64,000 bases of DNA from Candidatus Methylomirabilota bacterium. GTDB lineage: Bacteria; Methylomirabilota; Methylomirabilia; Methylomirabilales; Methylomirabilaceae. Positions 46,583 through 56,044 of this stretch are shown here, in pieces. How positions within the stretch are numbered: the first letter of the stretch is position 1; every line of letters starts with the position of its first letter. The translations under genes were made by a program, and so were the position numbers. The notes under the pieces are model-generated. The model had not been told where the DNA came from. It saw only the letters and a program-made list of their open reading frames with translations, and ran no database searches. Location of the stretch: contig JACQQF010000020.1 in NCBI GenBank assembly GCA_016207095.1, forward strand, positions 1-64,000. The letters run 5' to 3'.

Positions 46583-47560
46583 TCACCAGTCTCGATCCCG
46601 GACGAAATCGACCATCGACACCAGGGAACGCTTGGCAGCAGAATCTGGAAAGATGGCGAGGGGCGCCTTGGCTTGCTCCAGGTAGGTGCGGACCTGTTCC
46701 ATGGTGGCCGCGACGGCGCGGTGCCGCTCCACCATCTCCTTCACCTCTGTGAGGTCGGCCTCTACGATCGACTCCTTCGCGACCAGCTCCCTGAGCCTCT
46801 TCCGATCGGCCTCCGAGCCTGCCCGCAGGACGTGGAGCACCGGAAAGGTCACCTTGCCCTCCTTGAAATCGTTCCCCACCGGCTTGCCCAACCGGTCCTC
46901 CTTGGCCACGAAGTCCAGGGCATCGTCGACCAGCTGGAACCCGACCCCCAGATTCAACCCGAACTCCGTCAACGCAGCCACCGCCTCCGCCGAGGCTGCG
47001 GCGATCAGGGCGCCGGCCCTGCAGGCGGCAGACATCAGAGCAGCCGTCTTCGAAATGATAATCTCCAGGTACTCGTCGTAGGTCAGATCAAGGTCACCGG
47101 CCCTCTGCACCTCTCGGACCTCTCCTTCGGTCATCTGGACTGTGGCGTCGGCGAAGGCCTGCATGACGTTGAGGTCACCGTCCGCCACCAGAATCTGGAG
47201 TGACCTGGCGTACAAAAAATCACCCGCCAGGACCGAGACCTGGGGGCCCCAGGTGCGATTCGCCGATGGCAACCCTCGGCGTTTGTCGGCGTTGTCAATG
47301 ATATCGTCGTGGATCAGCGTGGCGGCGTGCATATACTCAGCCACCACGGCGAGCGCGATGTTCCGCGAACCGCCGCGATAGCCGCAGAGCTTCGCCGACA
47401 GGAGCAGGAGCGCGGGTCGGACCCTCTTCCCGCCGCTCTTCAGCACGTACCGTGTGATCTCGGCGATCAGCTCGACCCTACCGCCGATCTCTTGGAAGAG
47501 CCGCTCTTCCACCTGAGCGAGTTCATGGACTACAGGGGCGAGAATCCTCTCGACGATCAC
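46583..47560 (-). CDS. Trans-polyprenyl diphosphate synthase
   Basis: 325 aa. Both Asp-rich motifs are present: LIHDDIIDNADKRRGLP (first) and FQLVDDALDFVAKEDRLGK (second), with SGGKRVRPALLLLSA for substrate binding. Length and motifs fit octaprenyl- or heptaprenyl-type synthases (IspB/HepS group) that make the quinone side chain; product length cannot be read by eye. GTG start after GAGGACCG. Confidence 0.93.
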   Translation of the reverse strand: MIVERILAPVVHELAQVEERLFQEIGGRVELIAEITRYVLKSGGKRVRPALLLLSAKLCGYRGGSRNIALAVVAEYMHAATLIHDDIIDNADKRRGLPSANRTWGPQVSVLAGDFLYARSLQILVADGDLNVMQAFADATVQMTEGEVREVQRAGDLDLTYDEYLEIIISKTAALMSAACRAGALIAAASAEAVAALTEFGLNLGVGFQLVDDALDFVAKEDRLGKPVGNDFKEGKVTFPVLHVLRAGSEADRKRLRELVAKESIVEADLTEVKEMVERHRAVAATMEQVRTYLEQAKAPLAIFPDSAAKRSLVSMVDFVRDRDW

Positions 47561-47603
47561 ATCCGGTCCTCTACGTCAACCGGTCTGGGCAAGGGGTACC
47601 TTG

Positions 47604-47635
47604 CCCACCGCGGGCACAGCAAGCGGCGCCCCTAC
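47604..47635. repeat. Short GC-rich dispersed repeat
   Basis: GCGGGCACAGCAAGCGGCGC followed by CCCTAC; a related copy lies at 56384-56411. Confidence 0.55.
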
Positions 47636-47669
47636 GTGTTGCTGAACGCTTCCGTCAACTGAATCGATG

Positions 47670-49364
47670 TCATTCACTCGGACGACTAGAGTATAGGACA
47701 TATCCTCCCCGCCTGTCCAAGGGGAAAATATCCGGCACCTCCCGCAATCGGGTCTCCACGGCCGCCTTGGTGATGACAAAAAGGCGCCGGGCAGAGGCGC
47801 CAAGCTCTTGAAATTTGACCTCCTGACCCCCCCTGACGGTCACGACCTGGCGGCGCGCATAGAAGACCAAGCTTGGCGCGTTCAGATCGTAGGCTACCAA
47901 CAGGTCAGCGGGGCCGAGTTCCCGCCGGGCCAAGTCGGCGAACTCGCGGAGGGGGCTCTGGAGACCCTCCTGGATGACCGTGGCGACGCGGTGGACGGCC
48001 ACCAAGAGGCACAGGACCATCGTTGTCGCCAGCGCTGCCAGCGCCATGTTCCCCCGGCCTCTCCGCCTGGCCCACACCGCGATGACAGGGCCGAGAACGA
48101 AGAGGATGGCCAGGAGATACGGCGTGAGTCCCAGGTTGAAGGGGGGAACGTCCGGCGCCTTGCGGAGGCGGATGCTCCCGACAATGATGGGGAGGAGGAC
48201 GAGCGCACCCGCAAGCGAACCGCCGATTCCCCCCACCAGCCAGTCAAACGATGTTCCCCCTTTCCCGGCGCGAGCCTCACCGTCGAGGAGCGTCTCCCCT
48301 GCGGCTCCTGCAAGCAAAGCAAGCGCGGGAAAGGCGGGGAAGATATAGGAGGGAAGTTTGGTGCCGGACAGCGAAAAAAAGACGAAGACAACGCCGAACC
48401 AGAGCCATGCAAAGAGCAGCAGTTCCTCCCGAGGCGTCAGGTCACGCCGGAGTCTCGCCCTGGCGCGCCAAAGCTCACCGAAGGCCTTGGGTAACATGCC
48501 GCTCCACGGGAAGAAGCCAAGGAGCACCACCGGTAGAAAGTAGTAGATGGGACCACGGTGCCCGGAGATGACCCCGGTATACCGGACCAGGTGGTGTTTC
48601 ACGAAGAATCCCTGAACGAACGCCCACCCGTTCTCTCGCAACGCGAGGAGGTACCACGGAAGCGCGATGACGGCGAAGAGCGCGAGACCGGCGAACGGCC
48701 GCAACCTGAGAAGTGCCGCCCTGCTCGTCCTGCGGACCCCCAAGAAGAGGCCGATGACGAGGAGGGGAAGGAGAAGGCCGATCGGACCCTTCGTGAGGAC
48801 GGAAAGCGCCATGGTTAGATACGCCACGAAAAGGTATCCAAGGGGAGTCGGGCCCGTGGCGCGATAGGCCGCGAAGAATGAGAAGAGCGTCCAGGTCATG
48901 AAAAAGACAAGGGTCATGTCCGTGACCGCCGCCCGCGCCAGGATGGCGGTCCCGATGTTTGTCGTGAATGCCAATGCGGCGATCAAGGCGCCTCGCTGCC
49001 CAAGCACTTGTCGCCCGAACAGGTAGATTGACAGCACGAGTCCGGTTGCGAACGCGGCCGACCAGAAGCGGGCAGCAAACTCCCCGATTCCGAAGCTCTT
49101 ATAGGCCAGAGCCATCAGCCAGTAGAACAGGATCGGCTTGTCGAAACGCGGCTCGAAATTGAAATGGGGCGTGATCCAGTCGCCCGAGAGGAGCATTTCC
49201 CTCGTGGCTTCGGCGAAGGCGGGTTCATCGGCGTCAAAAAGGGAAAGGGAACCCAGGCGATGAAAGAATAGGAGCAGGCTGAGAAGGATAAGAAAGACGA
49301 TGACACTTCGCTGCCGTCTGTTCGAGCGGCCGACGGGAGCTGTGGCCACCTTAACTTCGCGCAT
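47670..49364 (-). CDS. ArnT/PMT-like membrane glycosyltransferase (GT39/GT83)
   Basis: 564 aa. Around eleven hydrophobic segments. The first loop has LFDADEPAFAEATREMLLSG, the D-E-P/D acidic motif of lipid-linked sugar transferases, then WITPHFNFEPRFDKPILFYW. SGTKLPSYIFPAFPALALL is the typical late motif of ArnT-like enzymes. It likely moves a sugar from a polyprenyl carrier to lipid A, protein or other acceptor. ATG at 49364 overlaps the PAP2 gene by 14 bp. The long frame to 49553 is rejected. Confidence 0.88.
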   Translation of the reverse strand: MREVKVATAPVGRSNRRQRSVIVFLILLSLLLFFHRLGSLSLFDADEPAFAEATREMLLSGDWITPHFNFEPRFDKPILFYWLMALAYKSFGIGEFAARFWSAAFATGLVLSIYLFGRQVLGQRGALIAALAFTTNIGTAILARAAVTDMTLVFFMTWTLFSFFAAYRATGPTPLGYLFVAYLTMALSVLTKGPIGLLLPLLVIGLFLGVRRTSRAALLRLRPFAGLALFAVIALPWYLLALRENGWAFVQGFFVKHHLVRYTGVISGHRGPIYYFLPVVLLGFFPWSGMLPKAFGELWRARARLRRDLTPREELLLFAWLWFGVVFVFFSLSGTKLPSYIFPAFPALALLAGAAGETLLDGEARAGKGGTSFDWLVGGIGGSLAGALVLLPIIVGSIRLRKAPDVPPFNLGLTPYLLAILFVLGPVIAVWARRRGRGNMALAALATTMVLCLLVAVHRVATVIQEGLQSPLREFADLARRELGPADLLVAYDLNAPSLVFYARRQVVTVRGGQEVKFQELGASARRLFVITKAAVETRLREVPDIFPLDRRGGYVLYSSRPSE

Positions 49365-49965
49365 CCTCGAGCGGAAAAGCAGCAAGCCGACAGACGATCC
49401 ACCCGGCGAAAAGCCCGAAGGCTGCCCCGGCCACGATGTCCGAGAGGAAATGGCTGGCGAGATACACCCTGGAGAAGGCCACCATGGTGGCCAACGCATA
49501 GAAGGCCCACGAACCCTTGGGATACGTCCGGGAGAGGACATACGCCAGGGCAAAGGCGGTCACAGAATGGCCGGAGGGAAATGACCTCAGCCAAGAGCCC
49601 TTGCCCACACAGGGAAAGGCAGTGAAGAACCGTCCCGCCCCTTCCGCCAGAGGGCGGGACCGGCAAAACAGGTGCTTCAATATCTGTACCGAGAGGCCGC
49701 CACCGATCACGGCGTAGAGCCCAAGCCGACCCGCCACCACCTCTCGAGGCCGGCCCAGGAGCAGGCCGGTCGCCATGATGATCGCGGCCAAAGCGGCATT
49801 CACGAGGCCGTAGCCTGCAGAGCTGACCCATGTCGCGACCAGGAGCCCCCAGCGCCCCTGCACGGACAAGACAAAGGTCCTAACGGAGCCATCCAGGTAC
49901 AAGACGAGAAACGGCACCAAGGCAAGTAATCCGAGGATATACGCCAGATTCCCTGCCCTGGGCAT
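49351..49965 (-). CDS. PAP2-family membrane phosphatase
   Basis: 204 aa with about six hydrophobic segments and the three-part phosphatase signature: KHLFCRSRP, SFPSGHSVTAFALAYV and SRVYLASHFLSD. It probably removes phosphate from polyprenyl diphosphate or from lipid A. Coupling with the ArnT-like gene supports a role in recycling or supplying the lipid carrier. Start ATG at 49965; the upstream in-frame extension is unconvincing. Confidence 0.9.
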   Translation of the reverse strand: MPRAGNLAYILGLLALVPFLVLYLDGSVRTFVLSVQGRWGLLVATWVSSAGYGLVNAALAAIIMATGLLLGRPREVVAGRLGLYAVIGGGLSVQILKHLFCRSRPLAEGAGRFFTAFPCVGKGSWLRSFPSGHSVTAFALAYVLSRTYPKGSWAFYALATMVAFSRVYLASHFLSDIVAGAAFGLFAGWIVCRLAAFPLEDARS

Positions 49966-50079
49966 TTGGACGGCTTCCCTTGTGGAATGCGATCGATCTC
50001 GCAATCCGACCCCCCCCTTTCCCCGATCTGTGCTGAAGTGGAGGGAGGATAGCACGGAGGGAAGAGTGGGACAAGCGAT

Positions 50080-50286
50080 TTAGAAGAGGGACTGAGGAAT
50101 CGTGATGCCCCCGACGAGATGGTGTGTGTTGTCGCTGATGTCTGCCCGGCCTGAGGCAATGCCGACATCAAGACTGGAATGCGTGAACGTGTACTCGGCA
50201 AACAGGCCGAAGAGCCGCATCGGATAACGTTCCAGAACGCGGTCCTTTGGCGAAGTATAATGCTTGACACCTTGCGAAACGCCCAA
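50080..50286 (-). pseudogene. C-terminal remnant of an outer-membrane beta-barrel protein
   Basis: The frame reads FGLFAEYTFTHSSLDV, then HHLVGGITIPQSLF and a stop. Alternating hydrophobic strands and a terminal Phe are the signature of the last strands of an OmpA/OmpX-like barrel. There is no room for signal peptide or other strands, because upstream DNA is non-coding and contains a promoter for the divergent TonB gene. Likely a deletion remnant. Confidence 0.6.
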
Positions 50287-50292
50287 TAAGAT
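50264..50292 (+). promoter_or_regulatory. Promoter of the TonB receptor gene
   Basis: TTGACA (50264-50269), 17-bp spacer, TAAGAT (50287-50292). Predicted start of transcription near 50299, giving a 5' leader of about 167 nt. Confidence 0.75.
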
Positions 50293-50357
50293 TGCGCGCG
50301 ACCTTGAAGAGCTATTCGGGAAGATAGCCTATGGCACCCGTACCCGAAGGCCGGAAC

Positions 50358-50397
50358 GCCTTGCACGTGGACCTGACTTCGTGCGGGGCTTTTTTTT
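50358..50397 (+). terminator. Intrinsic terminator inside the TonB receptor leader
   Basis: GCCTTGCACG pairs with CGTGCGGGGC (10 bp with two G-T pairs) around a 12-nt loop, followed by eight T. It lies between the promoter and the ATG at 50466 with no gene before it, so it looks like a transcription attenuator or riboswitch expression platform. Confidence 0.75.
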
Positions 50398-50465
50398 GGT
50401 GGCCGGTTCCCGACCTGTATAAGCCGCAAGACGAGGCTGAAGTATCCGAGCACGGAGTTCTAGCG

Positions 50466-52580
50466 ATGCGACGAAGCGCGGCTCTACTCCGCGGCGGCAT
50501 TGTCATCCTATTCCTGATATCTGTACTCGTCGGTCAGGCCGATAGGGCATTGGGCGTCGAGAGGGAAGGTGGTCCATCCTCACAGCAGGAGCAGACTATC
50601 GAGCTGTCGCCAGTGGTCGTAACGGCTACGCGCGGGGAGCGACCAAGCTTCGACGTGCCAAACGCCGTGACGATCGTCGATCGCGAGGATGCCGAGCGGC
50701 AGGCACCGAGGGTCCTCCCAGACCTCTTGCGCGGGGAGACCGGGGTCTTCGTCCAGCAGACCACCCCCGGCCAATCCGCCCCCATCATCCGAGGCCTGAT
50801 CGGAAGCTCGATTCTAATGCTCGTAGACGGGATGCGGCTAAACACCGCCATTTTCCGCTCCGCGCCTAACCAGTATTTTGCGCTGGTGGACCCTTACAAC
50901 GTCCAGCGAATCGAAGTCGTCCGGGGGGCTGGCTCAGCCCTGTATGGCAGCGACGCCATGGGAGGCGTGATCAACGTTCTCACGCCGGTCCCCCGGTTGG
51001 CCAGCGAGCAGTGGCAACTCCACGGCAAGGCACTGGGACAGTTCAGCAGCGCTGACACCTCCTGGGTCAATCGGGTGTCGTTGGAGGGGGGAAAATCGGG
51101 TGTTGCGATACACGGCGGGTTCACCTACCAAAACCACAACGATCTTCGCGGGGGCGGAGACATCGGCATCCAGCGGCCCTCCGGCTACGAGGTGTATGCC
51201 GGCGATGGCGCGCTCTTCCTCGAGCGAGGAAACCAGGATCTGTTCCTCAGCGTCCAGTACCTGAGGCAGCCACAGACCCCTCGCTTCGACGAATTGGTGC
51301 CCGGATTCGGTCGGACTCAGCCCAGTTCGGCTGTCTTCTTCTTCGAGCCAAACGACCGCCTCTTCCTCCACGGGCGATATCGACTCAGGAACCCGCTGCC
51401 ATTTGTGGACGGGCTGGAGCTTCACGTGGCCTTCCAGGAGATCAACGATGACCGGAGGAACCGGGATTTTGGCGGTACGAGGGAAGATCGGGAACGGAAC
51501 CGCGATGCGTTGACAGGCATCACCCTGCAGCTCACCTCACGATGGGGGCAATGGATGACCTTTACCTACGGCGGCGAGATCTATCTGGACGAGGTCAACA
51601 GCAGCCGGGTGGGGCGCAACATCGACACCGGGACGACCTCGACACAACAGAGCCGCTTCGCGGACGGCTCGACGCTCAACAGCTTCTCCTTCTACCTACA
51701 GGACGAGATTCGGGTACATCCGCGCCTGACCGCGGTCCTCGGGGGACGCGTCAGCCACTTCGACATCGACGTCCCCAAAGCGGACCGAGAGGTGGGGGCT
51801 CACCTCACCACAAGCGTTCTGACGGGTAGCCTTGGCCTCCTCTACCATCTGACCCCGACGATCAACCTCGTCACGAATGTGGGGCGCGGCTTCCGCGTTC
51901 CCAATGTCTTCGACCTGTCCACCCTGGGCCCCCGCCCAGGCAACCGCTTCAATATTCCGAGTCCCGACCTGAAGCCGGAGCAGGTGATCACCGTCGATGC
52001 GGGGGTGAAGTTCAATTTCCCCCGATTCACCGGCGAGCTATTCGGCTTCTATGCCGATTACCAGGATAAGATCGAGGATGTCGCAACAGGCGAGGTCACG
52101 CCGGAGGGCAGGCAGATCGTTCAAAGCGCCAACCTCAACAAGGTGACGCTCTATGGAGTCGAAGCGGGCGGGCGGTTTCGCCTCCTGGACAACCTCCAGC
52201 TCTTCGGCAGCCTCACCTTCACCTGGGCAGAAGAGGAGTTCCTTGACGGCAAGACCGTTGCGGCAGACCGGATCCCCCCCGTCAACGGCCAAGTCGGCCT
52301 CCTCTATCGCCCCATGCCCCGCCTGTGGGTCGAGCCCTTCGTCCGGTTCGCCGCCACCCAGGACCGACTGAGCGATCGTGACAGAACAGACCCGCGCATC
52401 AATCCGGAAGGGACGCCAGGCTGGGTCACGGCCAACATCCGGCTCGGCTGGGAGATCACTGAGCGCTTCCGCGCACGCCTTGCGGTAGAGAACATCTTCG
52501 ATCAACCGTATCGGGAGCATGGGTCCGGGATCAACGCGCCCGGCATCAATGCGATCGTCTCCCTCGAGGCCCGCTTCTAG
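50466..52580 (+). CDS. TonB-dependent outer-membrane receptor
   Basis: 704 aa. Signal peptide (LLRGGIVILFLISVLVGQA), TonB box region ELSPVVVTATRGERP, plug domain with PIIRGLIGSSILMLVDGMRL and VEVVRG-like IEVVRGAGSALYGSDAMGG, then a 22-strand barrel ending IVSLEARF. Features such as ENIFDQPYREHGSGINAPG resemble heme/vitamin-B12/iron receptors; the substrate cannot be named. ATG at 50466 chosen over the frame to 50331 because it begins the signal peptide. The TAG stop is formed by a MITE end. The long leader carries a terminator. Confidence 0.92.
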   Translation: MRRSAALLRGGIVILFLISVLVGQADRALGVEREGGPSSQQEQTIELSPVVVTATRGERPSFDVPNAVTIVDREDAERQAPRVLPDLLRGETGVFVQQTTPGQSAPIIRGLIGSSILMLVDGMRLNTAIFRSAPNQYFALVDPYNVQRIEVVRGAGSALYGSDAMGGVINVLTPVPRLASEQWQLHGKALGQFSSADTSWVNRVSLEGGKSGVAIHGGFTYQNHNDLRGGGDIGIQRPSGYEVYAGDGALFLERGNQDLFLSVQYLRQPQTPRFDELVPGFGRTQPSSAVFFFEPNDRLFLHGRYRLRNPLPFVDGLELHVAFQEINDDRRNRDFGGTREDRERNRDALTGITLQLTSRWGQWMTFTYGGEIYLDEVNSSRVGRNIDTGTTSTQQSRFADGSTLNSFSFYLQDEIRVHPRLTAVLGGRVSHFDIDVPKADREVGAHLTTSVLTGSLGLLYHLTPTINLVTNVGRGFRVPNVFDLSTLGPRPGNRFNIPSPDLKPEQVITVDAGVKFNFPRFTGELFGFYADYQDKIEDVATGEVTPEGRQIVQSANLNKVTLYGVEAGGRFRLLDNLQLFGSLTFTWAEEEFLDGKTVAADRIPPVNGQVGLLYRPMPRLWVEPFVRFAATQDRLSDRDRTDPRINPEGTPGWVTANIRLGWEITERFRARLAVENIFDQPYREHGSGINAPGINAIVSLEARF

Positions 52581-52681
52581 TGCCGGTCCAACTATTTACG
52601 CCACAATGGTGAGGCTAGGGAAGGCGATAGTTCCTATCAGGGTTCCTGTCGGCGATTAGCCGAAACAAGTTGGAAGGGCAC
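52578..52681. mobile_element. MITE-like element at the end of the TonB receptor gene
   Basis: Left end TAGTGCCGGTCCAACT, whose TAG is the receptor stop codon; right end AAGTTGGAAGGGCACT. Inverted, the interior matches the 11833-11938 element and the reassembled 7951-8229 element. Confidence 0.82.
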
Positions 52682-52697
52682 TCGTGTCCCGCGTCTC

Positions 52698-52846
52698 AAG
52701 TTGGCTTCAGAAATCCCCCCTCCCTCGACGGGAGGGGGCGTGGGGGAGGGTAAGTGAGTATCAGGCATCTGCCATCGTCACCCCCACCCAAGCCCTCCCC
52801 CATCTAAGGGGGAGGGGGATAATTATGGTCCGAATTTGTGACTCAG
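52698..52846. repeat. 149-bp dispersed repeat, copy 2
   Basis: Begins AAGTTGGCTTCAGAAAT and ends GACTCAG. Same length and nearly the same sequence as 22575-22723. The remaining bases of 52581-52943 hold no gene. Confidence 0.88.
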
Positions 52847-52943
52847 AACACGAGCCGGCCAGCGATGCTAAATCTTGGAGAGAACGGATCGACCGAGATC
52901 GTAAGGGGAAGGCAGAGGGGATGATGGGAGATGTGAGGATCGC

Positions 52944-54221
52944 CTACCGCTTGTCCAGCTTCAGGAGATCATTCGGCACAAAGCCTGACCCTTCCGTAAT
53001 CTTCGCGATGGCAGCGTCGGCTCCGAAGAAGTCTGTAACCCGAACCTTTCCCTTCGAGTCTCCAAGGTCGAGGCCTACGAACAGCTTCGTGGCGGGGTGA
53101 TACACCTCCTGGCCATCGCTCTTGAAGACCCGAAGGAGATCGCCCTCCTGGAGACCGGAGCGACGGCCGGCATTGATCCGAACCCGGCCATCTTCGACGG
53201 AGAGGACGCGCGCGCTCCACTCATATTCGACCGTCTTCTTGAGGATGGCGGTGGACAGTTGATCCGATGCCTGCTTGAGCGCCTCTACCCTGGCCAACGC
53301 CTCCTGCGACCCGGAGCCCGTCTGCGTCCCCTTGGCCGACAACAGGCTCAACGCTTGGCCGGTGAGCCCCTCCCGGATCTCGCCTTTCAACACGACCTGG
53401 GCCTGCACCTGGCCTCGTCGATCCCAGTCACTGCTGACACCGGCTTCATCGAGGAAGATCACGAGCTGGGTTCCCAGGTCCCGTTCCAACAGTGTGGCTA
53501 TCTGCTTGGCGTTGGCGGCCGACGGGCGAATCCCATGGTCCCGAAGAACGCGATCGACCAACGGAGGCTCCACCAGGATCAACCTTGTGTCCTTCTCAAG
53601 GACCGATGTCACAATCTCCAGCGGGATCCGCCCGAACCCCTTCGGGTTCGCCGCCTCGGGCTCGAACCCGACCATCGCGACGCGGTTCACCGGGGCTCGT
53701 CCGTTGACTGAAACGACCTTTGCCCGAGAGGCTCCCACCCCGGTGGCAGCGGCCGGAGCGCCGCCGGCGGCCAACTCGGCCTCGAGCTTGGCGAGTCGCT
53801 CCTCCAGGCCCTTCCGCTTTTGCTCCTCCTCTTTCGACCATCCGAACAGCTCGGTCAGCCGGCCAAGACCCAGGTCAAACGTGCCCCCCGGATCCCGCTG
53901 GCGGAAATACTCACCGGAGACCAGGAACGGCGAGCGTACAATCTTCTCTTCCCACTCCTTCTGACTCTCGGTGAGCGGCTTCTCGGCCTTCTTGTCCTTC
54001 TCTTCTGTCTTCACTGCAGGATCGGTTTTCTCAGACTTGGCCGACTGAGATGCTGGCGCCGAGGCCGCCTGTCCCTTAGAAGGCGCCGCTGTCTTGCTCT
54101 TTTCAGCCGCCTGCTCCCCTCCTTGCGCAGACCAGACCCGGTTCCAGAGTGAGCAGCCGGACTGGCAGAGGGCTGCCATGAGTAGGAGTGAGAGGCTGAA
54201 CCGCCGCGACTTCATACGCAC
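52944..54221 (-). CDS. Putative lipoprotein with CsgG-like and FlgT-C-like segments
   Basis: 425 aa. Signal peptide with a lipobox-like QSGC near residues 20-23, a Lys/Ala/Ser-rich linker, and ESQKEWEEKIVRSPFLVSGE. Residues about 175-310 resemble the CsgG/LpoB fold (NRVAMVGFEP, EIVTSVLEKDTRLILVEPPL, LLERDLGTQLVIFLDE). Residues about 335-425 (DGRVRINAGRRSGLQEGDLL, HPATKLFVGLDLGD) resemble FlgT-C. The same two segments occur in the FG-GAP protein encoded at 58458. Together with the porin pair between them, an envelope complex is possible. Confidence 0.68.
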   Translation of the reverse strand: MRMKSRRFSLSLLLMAALCQSGCSLWNRVWSAQGGEQAAEKSKTAAPSKGQAASAPASQSAKSEKTDPAVKTEEKDKKAEKPLTESQKEWEEKIVRSPFLVSGEYFRQRDPGGTFDLGLGRLTELFGWSKEEEQKRKGLEERLAKLEAELAAGGAPAAATGVGASRAKVVSVNGRAPVNRVAMVGFEPEAANPKGFGRIPLEIVTSVLEKDTRLILVEPPLVDRVLRDHGIRPSAANAKQIATLLERDLGTQLVIFLDEAGVSSDWDRRGQVQAQVVLKGEIREGLTGQALSLLSAKGTQTGSGSQEALARVEALKQASDQLSTAILKKTVEYEWSARVLSVEDGRVRINAGRRSGLQEGDLLRVFKSDGQEVYHPATKLFVGLDLGDSKGKVRVTDFFGADAAIAKITEGSGFVPNDLLKLDKR

Positions 54222-54261
54222 ATGATACTCCTAAACCGAGCGGCGAAGCAAATCCTTTCGG

Positions 54262-54340
54262 AGTTCATAGTTCAGAGTTCATGGACAGATAAAATACAAG
54301 CAACACGGGCAGATCTTCTTACTATGAACTACGAACAATG
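54262..54340. repeat. Heptamer hairpin (GTTCATA flavour)
   Basis: Left arm GTTCATA, GTTCAGA, GTTCATG; right arm ACTATGA, ACTACGA. Lies between the porin terminator and the lipoprotein gene. Confidence 0.72.
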
Positions 54341-54380
54341 ACCTATAGAGACCCCCCGTCTTCAGACGGCTCAATTCAAA

Positions 54381-54418
54381 CGAAAACCCCCTCCCGAATT
54401 GCCGGGAGGGGGTTTTCG
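54381..54418 (-). terminator. Strong hairpin terminator after porin 1
   Basis: CGAAAACCCCCTCCCG and CGGGAGGGGGTTTTCG form a 16-bp perfect stem with a 6-nt loop, flanked by a T run on each strand. It lies 25 bp after the porin stop. It could act in both directions. Confidence 0.88.
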
Positions 54419-54442
54419 TTGATCTCTCTAGCTAGTTCGTCC

Positions 54443-56044
54443 TTAGAAGTTCCAGAGCAACTCCATGGCCAGACGAATGGCGGTTTCATCGGGCGTTGTT
54501 CCGTTGTTCGCCAGTGCCCGGGTGACTTGCTTGAGGCCATCTCCGGGGACGAGGAACGAGAACTGGCCTTTGACCACCATATTCTTATCCAGCCACCAGG
54601 AGACTTCGTTGTCCCAGGCCACGCCGATCTCATGGTTAGTGATCAGGTTAGGGGCACCGCTTGCGGTGGCGGCGCAGACTCCTGCGGCAACGTTCACGAG
54701 GCAGAAATTTTCGTTATACTCCATGTAGTAGACGTTGGTCCGATAGCTCCAGTTCTTGACCGGATCGACGGTGATGCCGCCGCCGATCAGGAGCAAGCCC
54801 GGGTTATCGCCTCGGCCGGTCCCCACCAGACCGCCGACCCCAAGGTTGCTGTTCTGGTTTCCGCGCTGGTCGGGGATGAAGCTGTACAGTATTGTTCCGA
54901 TCACGGGGTTCGTATCGGCAAGGATCGTATTCTCACCGCCGAATGACCCGGTGAACCGCTGGAAGTTCTTCCCGGTGTACCCCCTCAACTTGTTGTCGGT
55001 CGGATTGTCGTCGCCCTCGGTCCACAGCACGCCGATGTGCGGGACGAACCGGAAGCCGAACCACGGGGTCATGTCATAGGCGATATCGCCAAAGAACGCG
55101 TTCGACTCGATGTCGAATTTGTCTCCCGCGACCAGCATCCGCTCCGCCTCACCGAACATATGGGAGTACTGGGCAGCGATCTTAAAGCCGGCGATGCTGC
55201 CGACGAAGATCGGGCTGATGAAGTGGGCATTGACGTTCTGGCAGGTGGTGTTGGCGCCGCCGACGAGACCGCAGGGATCGCCCGTGGGGAAGTTGCCTCG
55301 GACCTTCTGGTCGTTCAACGCATAGATCAACCCGAACTTCGTGTCCTTAAACAACGTGTAGTTGACCCGGGCAGAATAGATGCTGCGGTCATTATCGTAG
55401 CCGGTGTTGGTCTCGGCATTAACTGTGATCACCCCGGCGGCGATGGCAGGGGCGATGATTCTGCGATTGGATTCCACCACCTTGTGATAGCCGAATTTCC
55501 AGTCGAAGTTGGCGACTCCGCCGACCAGATTGAAACCCGGGTCGTCATCGGTATAGACTAGCGACCCGGCGTCCAGATCCACCGTGTAGACGTCCCAGCC
55601 GGCATTCAAGCGAGACAAAATCCAGGGGAGCTTGACGCTGGCGTTCAGCCGCTCGATCCCAAAGGCCGCGAAGTCACCCTGGGTCTGGTTCGAGCGGTCC
55701 ACGGTGCGGGACGACAGGATGTCGTCGAACTCGATCGCGAAGTAGACGTCCCAGATGTCGCCCTTGGCAAAGTTGAAGTAGAGGCGATCCTCCGACCGGA
55801 TGTAGCCTTGGCCGACCACCCCGGCCTCGTTGAGGTGGGCGGTAAACGCTCCGTTCCCAGTCTTCCCCTTAATGCCGAAGTCCCAGTTCTGCTCGTAGGT
55901 CGGGATCATCCTGACCTGGGCCCCGAACTTGGCGGTGATATCGCCGTCGGTCTTGATCACGACGCTTCCAGGTCCAGCATAGGCAACAACCGAGAGCCCC
56001 ATCACCAACATGAGGCTGAGCACTACGAACGCTAGGCGCTTCAT
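54443..56044 (-). CDS. Outer-membrane porin-like protein (paralogue 1)
   Basis: 533 aa. Signal peptide MKRLAFVVLSLMLVMGLSVV ending AYAG, then GPGSVVIKTDGDITAKFGAQ and many alternating beta segments; ends in Phe (LAMELLWNF), as barrel proteins do. Conserved blocks shared with paralogue 2: EQNWDFGI, YIRSEDRLYFNFAKGD, LSSRTVDRSNQTQGDF, HIGVLW and FGGENTILAD. Substrate unknown. GGGGAGGTGAGAGG precedes the ATG. Its own promoter and a strong terminator mark a single-gene unit. Confidence 0.85.
   Translation of the reverse strand: MKRLAFVVLSLMLVMGLSVVAYAGPGSVVIKTDGDITAKFGAQVRMIPTYEQNWDFGIKGKTGNGAFTAHLNEAGVVGQGYIRSEDRLYFNFAKGDIWDVYFAIEFDDILSSRTVDRSNQTQGDFAAFGIERLNASVKLPWILSRLNAGWDVYTVDLDAGSLVYTDDDPGFNLVGGVANFDWKFGYHKVVESNRRIIAPAIAAGVITVNAETNTGYDNDRSIYSARVNYTLFKDTKFGLIYALNDQKVRGNFPTGDPCGLVGGANTTCQNVNAHFISPIFVGSIAGFKIAAQYSHMFGEAERMLVAGDKFDIESNAFFGDIAYDMTPWFGFRFVPHIGVLWTEGDDNPTDNKLRGYTGKNFQRFTGSFGGENTILADTNPVIGTILYSFIPDQRGNQNSNLGVGGLVGTGRGDNPGLLLIGGGITVDPVKNWSYRTNVYYMEYNENFCLVNVAAGVCAATASGAPNLITNHEIGVAWDNEVSWWLDKNMVVKGQFSFLVPGDGLKQVTRALANNGTTPDETAIRLAMELLWNF

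Noticed and set aside
50299-50465. Cobalamin, NiCo, Mn or fluoride riboswitch in the TonB receptor leader
   Set aside because: I looked for the B12 box and other conserved cores and found none; only the terminator is clear.
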